In this document: in pieces, positions 9,601 through 16,532 of the stretch
Layout of the letters: each line of letters opens with the position of its first letter
Position numbering within the stretch: the first letter of the stretch is position 1
Assembly (NCBI GenBank): GCA_945862285.1
Contig: CAMAYN010000018.1
Coordinates: 1-33,365, forward strand
From: Akkermansia muciniphila
Lineage (GTDB): Bacteria > Verrucomicrobiota > Verrucomicrobiia > Verrucomicrobiales > Akkermansiaceae
DNA: 33,365 bases
Direction of reading: 5' to 3'
Translations under genes and position numbers: made by a program
The notes under the pieces: generated by a model
What the model was told of the DNA's origin: nothing
The model's database searches: none
Seen by the model: only the letters and a program-made list of their open reading frames with translations

Positions 9601-10174
9601 ACGATACGAGTTGAGTGCCTACGAGCCTGATTTGTCCGATAGCACCACTTCTGGCAAACGCATCATTAGTGGCAGCGACATTGGCTTGGATGTGCGCCAA
9701 CATACCCGCATCAGTGCCATGAAATGCCAGTGCCGCAGGTGTGTAAACCACAAGAACGTCAACTACCGTGGGAGATCCTGTTCGAAAATTCCACGATGAA
9801 ATATCCAATTCTGGAATGCCAGCATACGGCACATTCGTGGCGTTAAACACAGCATTTGAAGCAAATTGTACGGCGTAATCCGTGTCAGCATCCAGAGGCA
9901 CGGAAGGATCGATGGTTAGAACGCGACCCGAAATACTCACTTGTGTGGTATCGGAAGCAGCAATCACCCTACTGCGTGCGGGATTGGTTAAATTCCTGAG
10001 CGTGACGTTTCCTCCACCCGCAATGATGTTTTCATCGAATGTGGCAACAATATTCGAATTATAAGGCTGATTCACGGATTGATGCGTGGGAGATCTCCCA
10101 ACCAAAATGGGATCAGCAAAAGAGGCCGCTGGTAAAAAATAGCAAAACAAAACGTAAAGCAGTCGGTTGATCAT
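6635..10174 (-). CDS. Secreted reprolysin-like zinc peptidase with autotransporter-type beta-strand repeats
   Basis: An 1179-residue multidomain secreted protein. Order: signal peptide 1-20 (cut after ASFA); SbsA-type Ig-like domain about 21-133 (DPILVGRSPTHQSV, VATFDENI); zinc peptidase domain about 137-370 starting VVDVLVVYTPAAL, with HELGHNLGLGH (His274, Glu275, His278, His284) and a Met-turn IMAASG; putative-Ig domain about 372-468 (GTPTVANLGINEFTVQVTDG); a long beta-helical region about 470-1000 with autotransporter-associated repeats such as GSGTLILSGTNNYTG and NNSLVLSGNSTYTG; and a C-terminal module with NPDGDGMNNLQEFAFGSDP and YTVQFSADLINWV. The peptidase domain has no propeptide in front of it, unlike most bacterial relatives; the gene 3 bp upstream appears to supply one. 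It has no obvious C-terminal beta-barrel. Confidence 0.9.
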   Translation of the reverse strand: MINRLLYVLFCYFLPAASFADPILVGRSPTHQSVNQPYNSNIVATFDENIIAGGGNVTLRNLTNPARSRVIAASDTTQVSISGRVLTIDPSVPLDADTDYAVQFASNAVFNATNVPYAGIPELDISSWNFRTGSPTVVDVLVVYTPAALAFHGTDAGMLAHIQANVAATNDAFARSGAIGQIRLVGTQLVSYVESSSYVDDLNRLTNTSDGIMDQVHTLRNTVGADLVCLLRRGVDSSLRGGLAWQPLSTAGEANRGFSVVQTEAALATLTFAHELGHNLGLGHARGDSQATGIFSDSLGYRFNGLSGTQFRTIMAASGSGTRISHFSNPEISFDGAATGVGPPSAANSANAARTMSIMMPAIAGFRAVATSNAPPTWSGNPFSAWDATVGQQYQTDLEINSTDLNSDVLTHTIVSGPSWLSLTDATLGRVTGTPTVANLGINEFTVQVTDGVNPAVEAIMRINVVAETGGTWLGVSGNWEDTNVWSGGNIPNGAGSSANFTGIDIATNQSIAVVQARTIGNLFFTDTNANSNDLSLSGSSLTIDVSSGPPTINVAQVERTLSISNRLSGTKGLRKMGSGTLILSGTNNYTGNTSIVAGTLRLAGSAFSTTARTYSISAGAVLHNANSQIPLGISTISGRGILRGSFINSIGTGRTLNLSMDAGGLIDVPSGESIFNGGWSSINWQQNLGNLNVDGSIDIWDGNAITAAALTGSGTIQCTTANGGATNFNLGANNGSGTFSGNITASGTRLVSLVKNGTGTQTFSGNATFRGTTTINGGALHFAKTQSLYAGNTPDWVKTKITVNNGGTLAINVGGTSEFTSGHVSTLLGGIGGSINNNGLCAGSTIGFDTTNAIGGNFVISQAIANTTGPGGGAVGLRKRGNNSLVLSGNSTYTGSTLVEQGILAVTGSLGASSVNVTGGILTGNGNYGGDVVIGAGAVHSLAVAATESSQDTSVIAGTLSMAGSTLNLTAASPPAPGIYVIATASVGITGIPTTINYNGIPGVISVDSSNTPHRLLLTIPTSSPYTMWSQQSFTFPFSLSSPSNNPDGDGMNNLQEFAFGSDPTVGGQTISYIANGAVTSGGLPFAMNLAAGGGVDFHAIFTRRKDHVVAGMNYTVQFSADLINWVNSNDAPVVLSGGESANPAVVEAVAVPYPLSVPIAGGGTKKPNFFRVVVTMQ

Positions 10175-10177
10175 GGA

Positions 10178-10876
10178 TTATTTGGTTCGAGGTTGCATGC
10201 ACGTGCCGCAAGAAGGCATTTTTTCTGGATCAAGTTGGGATAAGATATGAGAACGCCCGTCAGGAGCAGTGCGAATTTCATAGAACTCCCCACGCAGCGG
10301 CAGGTGAATCATTCCCGCCAAAGCAGTGCCGACGTAGCTCAGTAAAATATGCCCACCTTCTGGTTCGCTATCGACCTTTGCGAAAATCACACCCTGATCT
10401 CGTCCCATCGGTTGGTGGCGGAGCGCTTTGAGCTCTAGGAAATTGCCATCAAAAAGAGGAAAATGGAGAGACGTTTGCGCGGCAACTTCGTGCTGACGAT
10501 ACAGTTCCGAAATGGCAGCAGACATCTGCCGTGTTTCCGAACGCAATTCATGCTGTGACTGAACATTCTTTGGCGTTTGAAGCGATGATTGTAATTCCAA
10601 ACGTATCGCGTGAGGATTAAGTGCAGCATTGGAAATCATTTTTGGCGCAGCTTGAGAATTACCAAGCAAACGATTGGATCGCAGTTCATTCTCGTTTTGA
10701 TTCACCACGACTGGCTTATTTTGGTGATGAACGATGGCAATCTGCTGTTGGGTTGATCGATTCGATGGCTTATCGAAATTGTTTTCAAAAATCAGCCAAA
10801 ACCCGAGAACCCCAACGGCAAGCAACGGGACAAACAGAGAAAAAAGGTGAGATTTATTTGGTTTTTTGCTGATCAT
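10178..10876 (-). CDS. Membrane-anchored protein resembling a metalloprotease propeptide
   Basis: A 232-residue protein with a basic N-terminus and one membrane span (about 10-30, LFSLFVPLLAVGVLGFWLIF), a low-complexity Asn/Gln-rich linker, and a C-terminal domain (about 140-232). That domain (LFDGNFLELKALRH, GGHILLSYVGTALAGMIHLP, FYEIRTAPDGRSHILSQLDP) follows the pattern I know from N-terminal propeptides of bacterial reprolysin-like peptidases. It ends in MPSCGTCMQP with Cys223 and Cys226. Stop TAA and the peptidase ATG are separated by 3 bp, so the two are almost certainly co-translated. The propeptide reading is inference; a chaperone or unrelated envelope protein is possible. A weak AGGGA lies about 8 nt before the ATG. 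Confidence 0.6.
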   Translation of the reverse strand: MISKKPNKSHLFSLFVPLLAVGVLGFWLIFENNFDKPSNRSTQQQIAIVHHQNKPVVVNQNENELRSNRLLGNSQAAPKMISNAALNPHAIRLELQSSLQTPKNVQSQHELRSETRQMSAAISELYRQHEVAAQTSLHFPLFDGNFLELKALRHQPMGRDQGVIFAKVDSEPEGGHILLSYVGTALAGMIHLPLRGEFYEIRTAPDGRSHILSQLDPEKMPSCGTCMQPRTK

Positions 10877-11065
10877 GAATTCCCTGACTGGCCTCTAGCC
10901 GCAAGGGATATAGGATCAAAATACGATGAATGAAATATATTTCTATTCGGCATTCTAATCCTGAAAAAAACAAGTTTGATGATCAAGAAATAGGTCGCTC
11001 GATCTTCATAGCGTAAGGCAGAATGGCAACAGGTCTAAAATAAAGCCCTCATCAAAGAGAAGGTT

Positions 11066-12208
11066 TCACACCTTTTTGAGCATCTCTGCAACGGCGTGGA
11101 AGGCGGGTTTGGGGTTGGTCTCGCGATCAAAGAGTAGCCCATAATTCACGCGCTCCCAAGGCCATTTATTGAGCCAACTGCGTCTGTCAGTGAAACCCCA
11201 GAACGAGACGCGATCCACGTGCTTGATATTCGCCATCACCGCCCCCATGACTTCCTTATAGGTTGCGGCTTGTTTTTCTAAAATCTCTGGCGGACATCCA
11301 TTGATATACGGATTAATCTTGCTGACATCTGTTCGATTTTTCGGATTCCAGAACAGTTTCCGCGGGATCACATCCACATCGACTTCGGTCAATGCGCACT
11401 TAAAGCCTTCAGCGGCAAATTGTTTGACCATCTTGTCGAGCTTATCTCCGGTTTTTTCGCCGATTTCGACGTGGCTTTGACTGCCGATGACATCGATCTT
11501 ACAACCTTTGTCGCGGAGCTTGCGGACGAAGTTGAGGATCGCCTTCAGCCGATCTGGTTGCTCGACGGAGAAGTCGTTGTAGGTCAGTTTGGCTTTTGGG
11601 TCGAGCTCGGCAGCGAGTTTAAACAATCGCGCTGGGTAATCAGCACCAACGATGCGGGTGAGGTTGGTCTCACGATAGCCAGGTTTTGGGATTTCAATAA
11701 ATTCGTTGAGCACGTCCCATGAGTCGATTTTCCCCTTATAACGGGTCATCACTTCGGTGGCGTAATCTTCGATGCGCTTCCAGACGAGCTTGGCATCAGC
11801 TTCTTTTGTACCGTCTTGGAAGACCCACTTAGGAAGATTTTCATCACGATTGAAAATCAGAGTGTGGCCTACAAAGCTTTGCTTGTTCTTTGTGGCAAAT
11901 TCCATGAGGCGGTCGATCTGCTCAAAGCGGTATTCCCCTTCTTTTTGGCCAATAGAATTCCATTTCATACAGTTTTCTGGCGTTACGCTGTCGAAATGAG
12001 TCGAAAGAGTTTCGAGCTCTTTCGGAGTAAAGAATTTGTCGAAATCACTAGGAACGGCAGTGCCGATGATAAGCTTACCCTTGGCCAACTGGCGGAGTGG
12101 GGCGATGGCTTGTTCCACCGCCAATGCATGAGGCGATGCGAGTAGAAAACCGCTAGCGGAAATGCCTTTGAGGAATTGGCGACGGGAGAATGCAGAGTTG
12201 GCGTTCAT
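11066..12208 (-). CDS. Tat-exported GH10 family (endo-beta-1,4-xylanase-like)
   Basis: A 380-residue glycoside hydrolase family 10 protein, likely cleaving internal beta-1,4 linkages of xylan. The ATG at 12208 gives a twin-arginine signal, SRRQFLKGISASGFLLASPH, near the N-terminus; an ATG at 12295 would place 29 residues before it and is less likely. Catalytic residues are Glu169 in SWDVLNEF (acid/base) and Glu275 in ALTEVDVD (nucleophile). The C-terminal FWGFTDRRSWLNKWP matches the usual W-G-x-x-D-x-x-S-W. The usual HTLVWH stretch reads HTLIFNRDENLPKW, so a conserved Trp-His pair is replaced by Phe-Asn, which may alter specificity. It appears monocistronic. Confidence 0.93.
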   Translation of the reverse strand: MNANSAFSRRQFLKGISASGFLLASPHALAVEQAIAPLRQLAKGKLIIGTAVPSDFDKFFTPKELETLSTHFDSVTPENCMKWNSIGQKEGEYRFEQIDRLMEFATKNKQSFVGHTLIFNRDENLPKWVFQDGTKEADAKLVWKRIEDYATEVMTRYKGKIDSWDVLNEFIEIPKPGYRETNLTRIVGADYPARLFKLAAELDPKAKLTYNDFSVEQPDRLKAILNFVRKLRDKGCKIDVIGSQSHVEIGEKTGDKLDKMVKQFAAEGFKCALTEVDVDVIPRKLFWNPKNRTDVSKINPYINGCPPEILEKQAATYKEVMGAVMANIKHVDRVSFWGFTDRRSWLNKWPWERVNYGLLFDRETNPKPAFHAVAEMLKKV

Positions 12209-12295
12209 TGGATGGATTGTTTTCAGAGCTAATTCTTTCTGATGCAGATTGGATAATGCAAGGGGAAAAATCGCTGGGGTAAACGTAACTTCCAT

Positions 12296-12745
12296 GCTTG
12301 CACGATTTCCATTTCGCTTCGCATGACTGAAAACGTAGCAAATTTAACAAATTTGTCGAGAATTTCAATTTGCACGGATTTTTGAAGAACTGCTTTTACG
12401 GTAAGAATATTCTTAAACCGCAAAGCAACACAAAGTTACACAAAAGAAAAAAGTGACAAGACGAAGGTTATGAAAATAAGGATAAAAAATCCGTGTATTC
12501 TGTGCAGTCCGTGGTTAAAAAATCTTTCCCAAAAAAATGAACCGCGGGGTTGCCGTTAGGTTATGGGTGGGTATTTCTGATTTATTTGCTATGATCCGAC
12601 GAGAAATTCTAGCGCGATGTAATCAAATAATGTTCGATTATTGCTACCACTCTGTATGCACGGGGACAGATTTGAGAAAAATCCGTCACGATTGAGCTTT
12701 TTTCTTGATCAATCGGCTAGTCGTCACTACGTTCCGCGCCCCGCC
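12296..12745. repeat. Non-coding stretch with short phased repeats
   Basis: About 450 bp between the GH10 and hisG genes with no credible gene. It holds three 10-bp units starting CAAAG or CAAAA at 12421, 12431 and 12441, and three 9-bp units CCGTGTATT, CTGTGCAGT and CCGTGGTTA at 12491, 12500 and 12509. A small inverted repeat, AATAAT / ATTATT with a 5-nt spacer, lies at 12626-12642, 104 nt before hisG. The hisG frame is open back to an ATG at 12641 but those codons do not look like HisG. The hisG and GH10 promoters are presumably here; I cannot pick them out. Confidence 0.5.
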
Positions 12746-13624
12746 ATGTCGGAACGCACACTCAAATTCGCTTTACCTAAAGGAAGCCTCGAACAACCCA
12801 CTGTGGAGTTGCTCGCGATGGCGGGGTATGAAGTGTATGTTTCTTCACGCGGTTTACGTCCTGCATCGAACGATGCCGAATTGGATCTTTACTTGATTCG
12901 AGCGCAGGAAATTGGTCGTTACATTGATCAAGGCTTTCTGGATTGTGGCATTACGGGGCTCGATTGGGCCTATGAAAATGGCGCGGAGCTTGTGGATTTA
13001 GGGGAATTACCTTATTCACGTGCCAGTGCTCGCCCGACGCGCTGGGTGCTGGTAGTGCCAGAAGATTCACCGATCAAGTGCCCGGAAGATTTAGAAGGAA
13101 AGCGTATCGCTACGGAAGGTGTCGGTATTACGCAACGCTATTTGAAAGAAAAAGGCATCAATGCCGAAGTGGAATTCTCTTGGGGGGCCACGGAAGTCAA
13201 GGTGCCGGATCTCGTGGATGCGATTGTGGACGTGACCGAGACAGGTTCGTCGATCAAAGCGAACAAGTTACGGATTGTCGATACGCTATTGACATCGTTC
13301 CCGCATTTTTACGCCAGTCCGGCAGCCGCAGCCGACCCTTGGAAGAGAGAAAAAATGGAGCGCATCGTCATGCTCTTGAAGTCGGCTCTGCTTGCTCGTG
13401 GTAAGGTAGGGCTGAAGATGAATCTTCCTAAAGAAAAACTCGCGCAATTGATCGAGGTTTTGCCATCTTTACGCCGTCCGTCCATTTCTCATCTTACGGA
13501 TGAAAATTGGATCGCCGTGGAAACGGTGATTGACGAAACAGTAGTTCGCGACATTATACCCGCGCTCAAGCTTCTCGGTGCCGAGGGGATCATCGAGTAT
13601 CCACTGAATAAAATCGTTCCCTAA
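12746..13624 (+). CDS. hisG: ATP phosphoribosyltransferase HisG (long form)
   Basis: Catalyses the first step of histidine synthesis, joining ATP and PRPP to form phosphoribosyl-ATP. The 292-residue product starts LKFALPKGSLEQPTVELL and includes the PRPP-binding motif VDAIVDVTETGSSIKANKL (about 157-175). From about 213 it has the ACT-like C-terminal domain (LLKSALLARGKVGLKMNLP ... GAEGIIEYPLNKIVP), so it is the long, histidine-feedback-regulated form that does not need HisZ. ATG 12746 fits the family N-terminus; the frame is open to 12641. No other his gene lies nearby. The small ribosomal protein gene follows after 39 bp. Confidence 0.96.
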   Translation: MSERTLKFALPKGSLEQPTVELLAMAGYEVYVSSRGLRPASNDAELDLYLIRAQEIGRYIDQGFLDCGITGLDWAYENGAELVDLGELPYSRASARPTRWVLVVPEDSPIKCPEDLEGKRIATEGVGITQRYLKEKGINAEVEFSWGATEVKVPDLVDAIVDVTETGSSIKANKLRIVDTLLTSFPHFYASPAAAADPWKREKMERIVMLLKSALLARGKVGLKMNLPKEKLAQLIEVLPSLRRPSISHLTDENWIAVETVIDETVVRDIIPALKLLGAEGIIEYPLNKIVP

Positions 13625-13663
13625 CTAAAACAACAAGTCTCCTAGCAACATAGAAATACAACC

Positions 13664-13768
13664 ATGGGTTCCATTAAGAAACGCCGTAAAACGAAAATTA
13701 ACAAGCACAAGCGCAAAAAGCGCATGAAACAGAATCGCCATAAGAAGCGTCTGCGCTACAAGTCCTAG
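13664..13768 (+). CDS. bS22/mS38-like small ribosomal protein (AURKAIP1/COX24 domain)
   Basis: A 34-codon ORF, too short for ordinary gene calling, encoding a very basic peptide that starts MGSIKKRRKTKINKHKRKK and ends HKKRLRYKS. The MGS-x-KKRRK start and the Lys/Arg/His-only helix match the AURKAIP1/COX24 family, which includes mycobacterial bS22 and mitochondrial mS38 of the small ribosomal subunit. It lies 39 bp after hisG and is followed by a strong terminator at 13845, so both genes may end one transcript. No Shine-Dalgarno precedes the ATG. Between its stop and the terminator, CCTAGG occurs twice with a 9-nt spacer and could form a small hairpin. Confidence 0.88.
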   Translation: MGSIKKRRKTKINKHKRKKRMKQNRHKKRLRYKS

Positions 13769-13844
13769 GCCATTCTGCCTAGGGTAGCTCTCCCGAGCTT
13801 GCTTGAACCCGCGGCGTTTTTCTTACGCACGATTTTTTCCGCAA

Positions 13845-13874
13845 ACACCCGCCTGCCACGGCGGGTGTTTTTTT
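13845..13874 (+). terminator. Rho-independent terminator after hisG / bS22-like gene
   Basis: Perfect 9-bp stem ACACCCGCC / GGCGGGTGT, loop TGCCAC, followed by a run of T (13868-13874). It ends rightward transcription before the tandem repeat array and gltX. Confidence 0.9.
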
Positions 13875-13940
13875 GATGCATTTATGGGTGGTTGGGCGGC
13901 ATTTTCCATCCATCCCTCCCGCATAAAATCGTCTGTCTTT

Positions 13941-14203
13941 CATCCTGCAGATCCATTCCTGCCAGACAGAATGCCCTCTTTCATCCTGCAAACCCCATCT
14001 TGCCAGACAGAATGCCCTCTTTCATCCTGCAAACCACATCCTGCAAACCCCATCCTGCCAGACAGAATGCCCTCTTTCATCCTGCAAACCCCATCCTGCC
14101 AGACAGAATGCCCCTCTTTCGTCCTGCAAACCCCATCCTGCCAGACAGAATGCCCCTCTTTCATCCTGCAAACCCCTTCCGGCTGGACAGAATGCCCCTC
14201 TTT
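13941..14203. repeat. Tandem array of six 41-42-bp units
   Basis: Units start at 13941, 13982, 14023 (interrupted by a 14-bp partial duplication, restarting at 14037), 14078, 14120 and 14162. The consensus begins CATCCTGCAAACCCCATCC and continues with TGCCAGACAGAATGCCCTCT plus a final T; the last three units read CCCCTCTTT near the end, which makes them 42 bp. The first and last units are the most diverged. There are no spacers, so it is not a CRISPR array. The units change the reading frame (41 is not a multiple of 3), and the ORFs open through it on both strands look accidental. The 13875-14301 interval holds nothing else recognisable. Confidence 0.9.
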
Positions 14204-14301
14204 CAACCTAAAGCCCCGTCTTGTCCACCATGGGCGACAAATTTCAGATAACCCCGAATTTTCCTTGTTTGTGGGAGTTGATTGCGATGCGATGAACGGG
14301 C

Positions 14302-15627
14302 ATGAGTTTTTCTAAAGTTCGCACACGATTCGCCCCATCACCCACGGGATATTTGCATGTGGGTGGTGCCCGCACGGCTTTGTTTTGTTATCTATTTGCG
14401 CGGCATCATGGCGGCGAATTTATTTTGCGTGTGGAGGATACGGATGAGGCAAGAAATACCGATGAAGCTCGCCGTGCGATTTACGATGGCATGCGTTGGT
14501 TAGGGTTGGAGTGGGACGAGGGCCCAGATGTGGGTGGTGCTTATGGTCCGTATTTGCAAAGTGAACGCGGGGCGATTTATGATCGATATTTTCAGCAATT
14601 GCAGGAATCTGGCAGGGTCTATGAAGACGGTGGTGCATGGCGATTCCGCTTCGAGAGAAAACCTGTAACGATGCATGATTTAGTCTGTGGCGAAGTAACG
14701 ATTGATTATCGCGATGCCTCGAATACTCCCGATCTGGTGATTCGTCGGTCAGATGGCTCGTATGTGTTTCACTTCGTCAATGTGGTGGATGATTTGGAAA
14801 TGAAAATATCGCATGTGATTCGCGGCGAAGATCACTTGATGAATACGCCGAAGCATTTGCAATTGATCGAAGCGCTTGGCGGCACGGCGCCGGCCTATGC
14901 GCATATTCCGCTGATTCTGAATCCGAATGGGAGTAAGATGTCGAAACGGGATGAAGGCGCAGCGGTGGCGGATTATCCCCGGCGGGGATTCGTGCCGAGC
15001 GCGGTGGTGAATTTCTTGGCGTTATTAGGATGGTCGCCGAAGTCGGAGGATGAAATTTTTTCCATGGAGGAATTGATCGCACGTTTTTCGTTAGAAGCGG
15101 TAAACAGGGCGCCTGCTCGCTTTGATGCGGAGAAATGCGCGTGGGTAAATCAGCAGCATATTTTGCGGATGGGGGTGGAAGAATTTGTGGAATTGGCGCG
15201 TCCCGTGCTAGTTGAAGCGGGGATGAACCTCGATGAAAGATTTCCGCAAGCGATGATAATGGTGAAAGACAAAGTGCGATTGTTAAGCGAGTTACCAGAA
15301 GCGGCGGGATTTTTATTAGCGGATGATTTTGTTTACGAAGATGCCGCCGTGGAGAAAGTGCGCACACAAGCCGCCGTGGTAAGTGTGGCATTGCCAGCGA
15401 TGGCAACGGCTTTTCAAGACACGGAAGATTGGTCGGGGGAGGCAGCGAAAGCCGCGCTCGCGACGGTGGCTAGCAAGCTTGGTGTCAAGCAAGGTGCGAT
15501 GATGTTTCCTCTGCGTGTGGCACTGAGTGGCCGTGGCGGTGGGCCGGATCTTGCGGCAATTCTTGAATATCTAGGGCGCGACCGCTGTGTGACTCGTTTG
15601 GAAAAATTCTCGCATGTGATCGCATGA
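14302..15627 (+). CDS. gltX: Glutamyl-tRNA synthetase
   Basis: Charges tRNA-Glu with glutamate. The 441-residue class I synthetase begins VRTRFAPSPTGYLHVGGART (HIGH motif read as HVGG, 19-22), with RVEDTDEARNTDEA, HVIRGEDHLMNTPKH and the KMSKS loop SKMSKRDEG (212-216). The anticodon-binding C-terminal part is present (VKDKVRLLSELPEAA ... MMFPLRVALSGRGGGPDL) and the protein is slightly shorter than the common 465-490 residues. The start ATG 14302 is close to the first motif. The stop overlaps the aroE ATG (ATGA), so the two are co-translated. Whether it is discriminating, or also charges tRNA-Gln, cannot be told here. Confidence 0.97.
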   Translation: MSFSKVRTRFAPSPTGYLHVGGARTALFCYLFARHHGGEFILRVEDTDEARNTDEARRAIYDGMRWLGLEWDEGPDVGGAYGPYLQSERGAIYDRYFQQLQESGRVYEDGGAWRFRFERKPVTMHDLVCGEVTIDYRDASNTPDLVIRRSDGSYVFHFVNVVDDLEMKISHVIRGEDHLMNTPKHLQLIEALGGTAPAYAHIPLILNPNGSKMSKRDEGAAVADYPRRGFVPSAVVNFLALLGWSPKSEDEIFSMEELIARFSLEAVNRAPARFDAEKCAWVNQQHILRMGVEEFVELARPVLVEAGMNLDERFPQAMIMVKDKVRLLSELPEAAGFLLADDFVYEDAAVEKVRTQAAVVSVALPAMATAFQDTEDWSGEAAKAALATVASKLGVKQGAMMFPLRVALSGRGGGPDLAAILEYLGRDRCVTRLEKFSHVIA

Positions 15628-16532
15628 ACGAAGAAGTATTTCAGATGGAGCATTTGTCCTCGCGGCATGCTTTGGATCATGGGCATAGTAAGCCCGCGTT
15701 GTTGGCGGTGATCGGTTGTCCGGTGGCGCATTCGGCTTCTCCAGCCATGCACCAGCCAGCGCTTGATTTCTGTGCAATTCAGGCTCGCTACATCAAGTTG
15801 GAAGTGCCCGTGGGGAGATTGGCGGAGGCATTACAAAAACTTTCCGCGCTTGGATTTCACGGAGCAAACATCACCGTGCCGCATAAATTGGCCGCATTAG
15901 ACGCCTGCCATGATGTCGATGCCGCAGCGCAGCAAATTGGTGCCGTGAATACGGTACGTTTCATCGACGGCGAGATCCATGGTTGGAATACTGATGGCCC
16001 GGGATTTTCTTCGGCGATTCGCGATGAATTTCAAACGACGTTGGAAGGAAAAAGAGTCATGATTGTTGGTGCGGGCGGTGGTGCAGGACAAGCCATAGCG
16101 ACGCAGTGTGCCATGGAAAATGTTTCGTGGCTCGTGCTGGTGAACCGAACATTGGATAAAATCATGCGGTTACGTGACGTTTTATGCAAAAGACATCCCG
16201 ATTTACGTTGCGAATGCATCAAACTTGATGATGAGCAAATCGCTGGAGTGGCGCACCAGTGCCAGATGCTTGTGAATACAAGCTCGCTCGGGCTACGTCC
16301 CGATGACGATTCGCCCATCTCGATCAACTGCTTTGACGAGCACCAAATGGTATATGACACGATTTACAAACCGCCGATGACGGCATTTCTACGCCATGCG
16401 CTGATGAAAAAAGCTAGTGTTTCCAATGGTTTTTCCATGCTGCTGCATCAAGGCGTGCTTGCTTTTGATATTTGGTATCCAGGGTCTGCGCCACTGGAAA
16501 TTATGCGTCGTGGATTAGGGACCACTCGGTAG
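15624..16532 (+). CDS. aroE: Shikimate dehydrogenase
   Basis: NADPH-dependent reduction of 3-dehydroshikimate to shikimate in aromatic amino acid synthesis. In 302 residues: substrate site VIGCPVAHSASPAMH (Ser37, Ser39), catalytic Lys88 in ANITVPHK, IGAVNT, catalytic Asp124 in HGWNTDGPGF, nucleotide-binding GAGGGAGQA (149-157) and VNRT, then VYDTIYKPPMTAFL and GFSMLLHQGVLAFDIW. The roughly 24 residues before the core are longer than usual, so a later start is possible, but the 4-bp overlap with gltX supports ATG 15624. The 3' end overlaps the convergent zinc-ribbon gene by 18 bp. Confidence 0.96.
   Translation: MNEEVFQMEHLSSRHALDHGHSKPALLAVIGCPVAHSASPAMHQPALDFCAIQARYIKLEVPVGRLAEALQKLSALGFHGANITVPHKLAALDACHDVDAAAQQIGAVNTVRFIDGEIHGWNTDGPGFSSAIRDEFQTTLEGKRVMIVGAGGGAGQAIATQCAMENVSWLVLVNRTLDKIMRLRDVLCKRHPDLRCECIKLDDEQIAGVAHQCQMLVNTSSLGLRPDDDSPISINCFDEHQMVYDTIYKPPMTAFLRHALMKKASVSNGFSMLLHQGVLAFDIWYPGSAPLEIMRRGLGTTR

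Noticed and set aside
12641-12745. Upstream extension of hisG from ATG 12641
   Set aside because: The 35 extra residues do not resemble HisG, whose family N-terminus matches ATG 12746.
13769-13844. Possible tRNA or small RNA after the bS22-like gene (CCTAGG repeats, AGCTCTCCCGAGCT)
   Set aside because: The short inverted repeats do not form a cloverleaf and there is no anticodon or T-arm consensus; it is treated as 3' untranslated sequence.
13941-14203. CRISPR array
   Set aside because: Units abut directly with no variable spacers and no cas gene is present.
13803-14315. Open frame of 170 codons on the plus strand (and 88 on the minus) through the 41-bp repeats
   Set aside because: It runs through the terminator hairpin, its peptide simply reflects the repeat units in changing frames, and the unit length is not a multiple of 3. 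Both strands are open, as expected from a low-complexity repeat.
14777-15406. 209-codon minus-strand frame opposite gltX
   Set aside because: Antisense of a clear glutamyl-tRNA synthetase, with a Pro/Ser/His-rich sequence and no recognisable domain.
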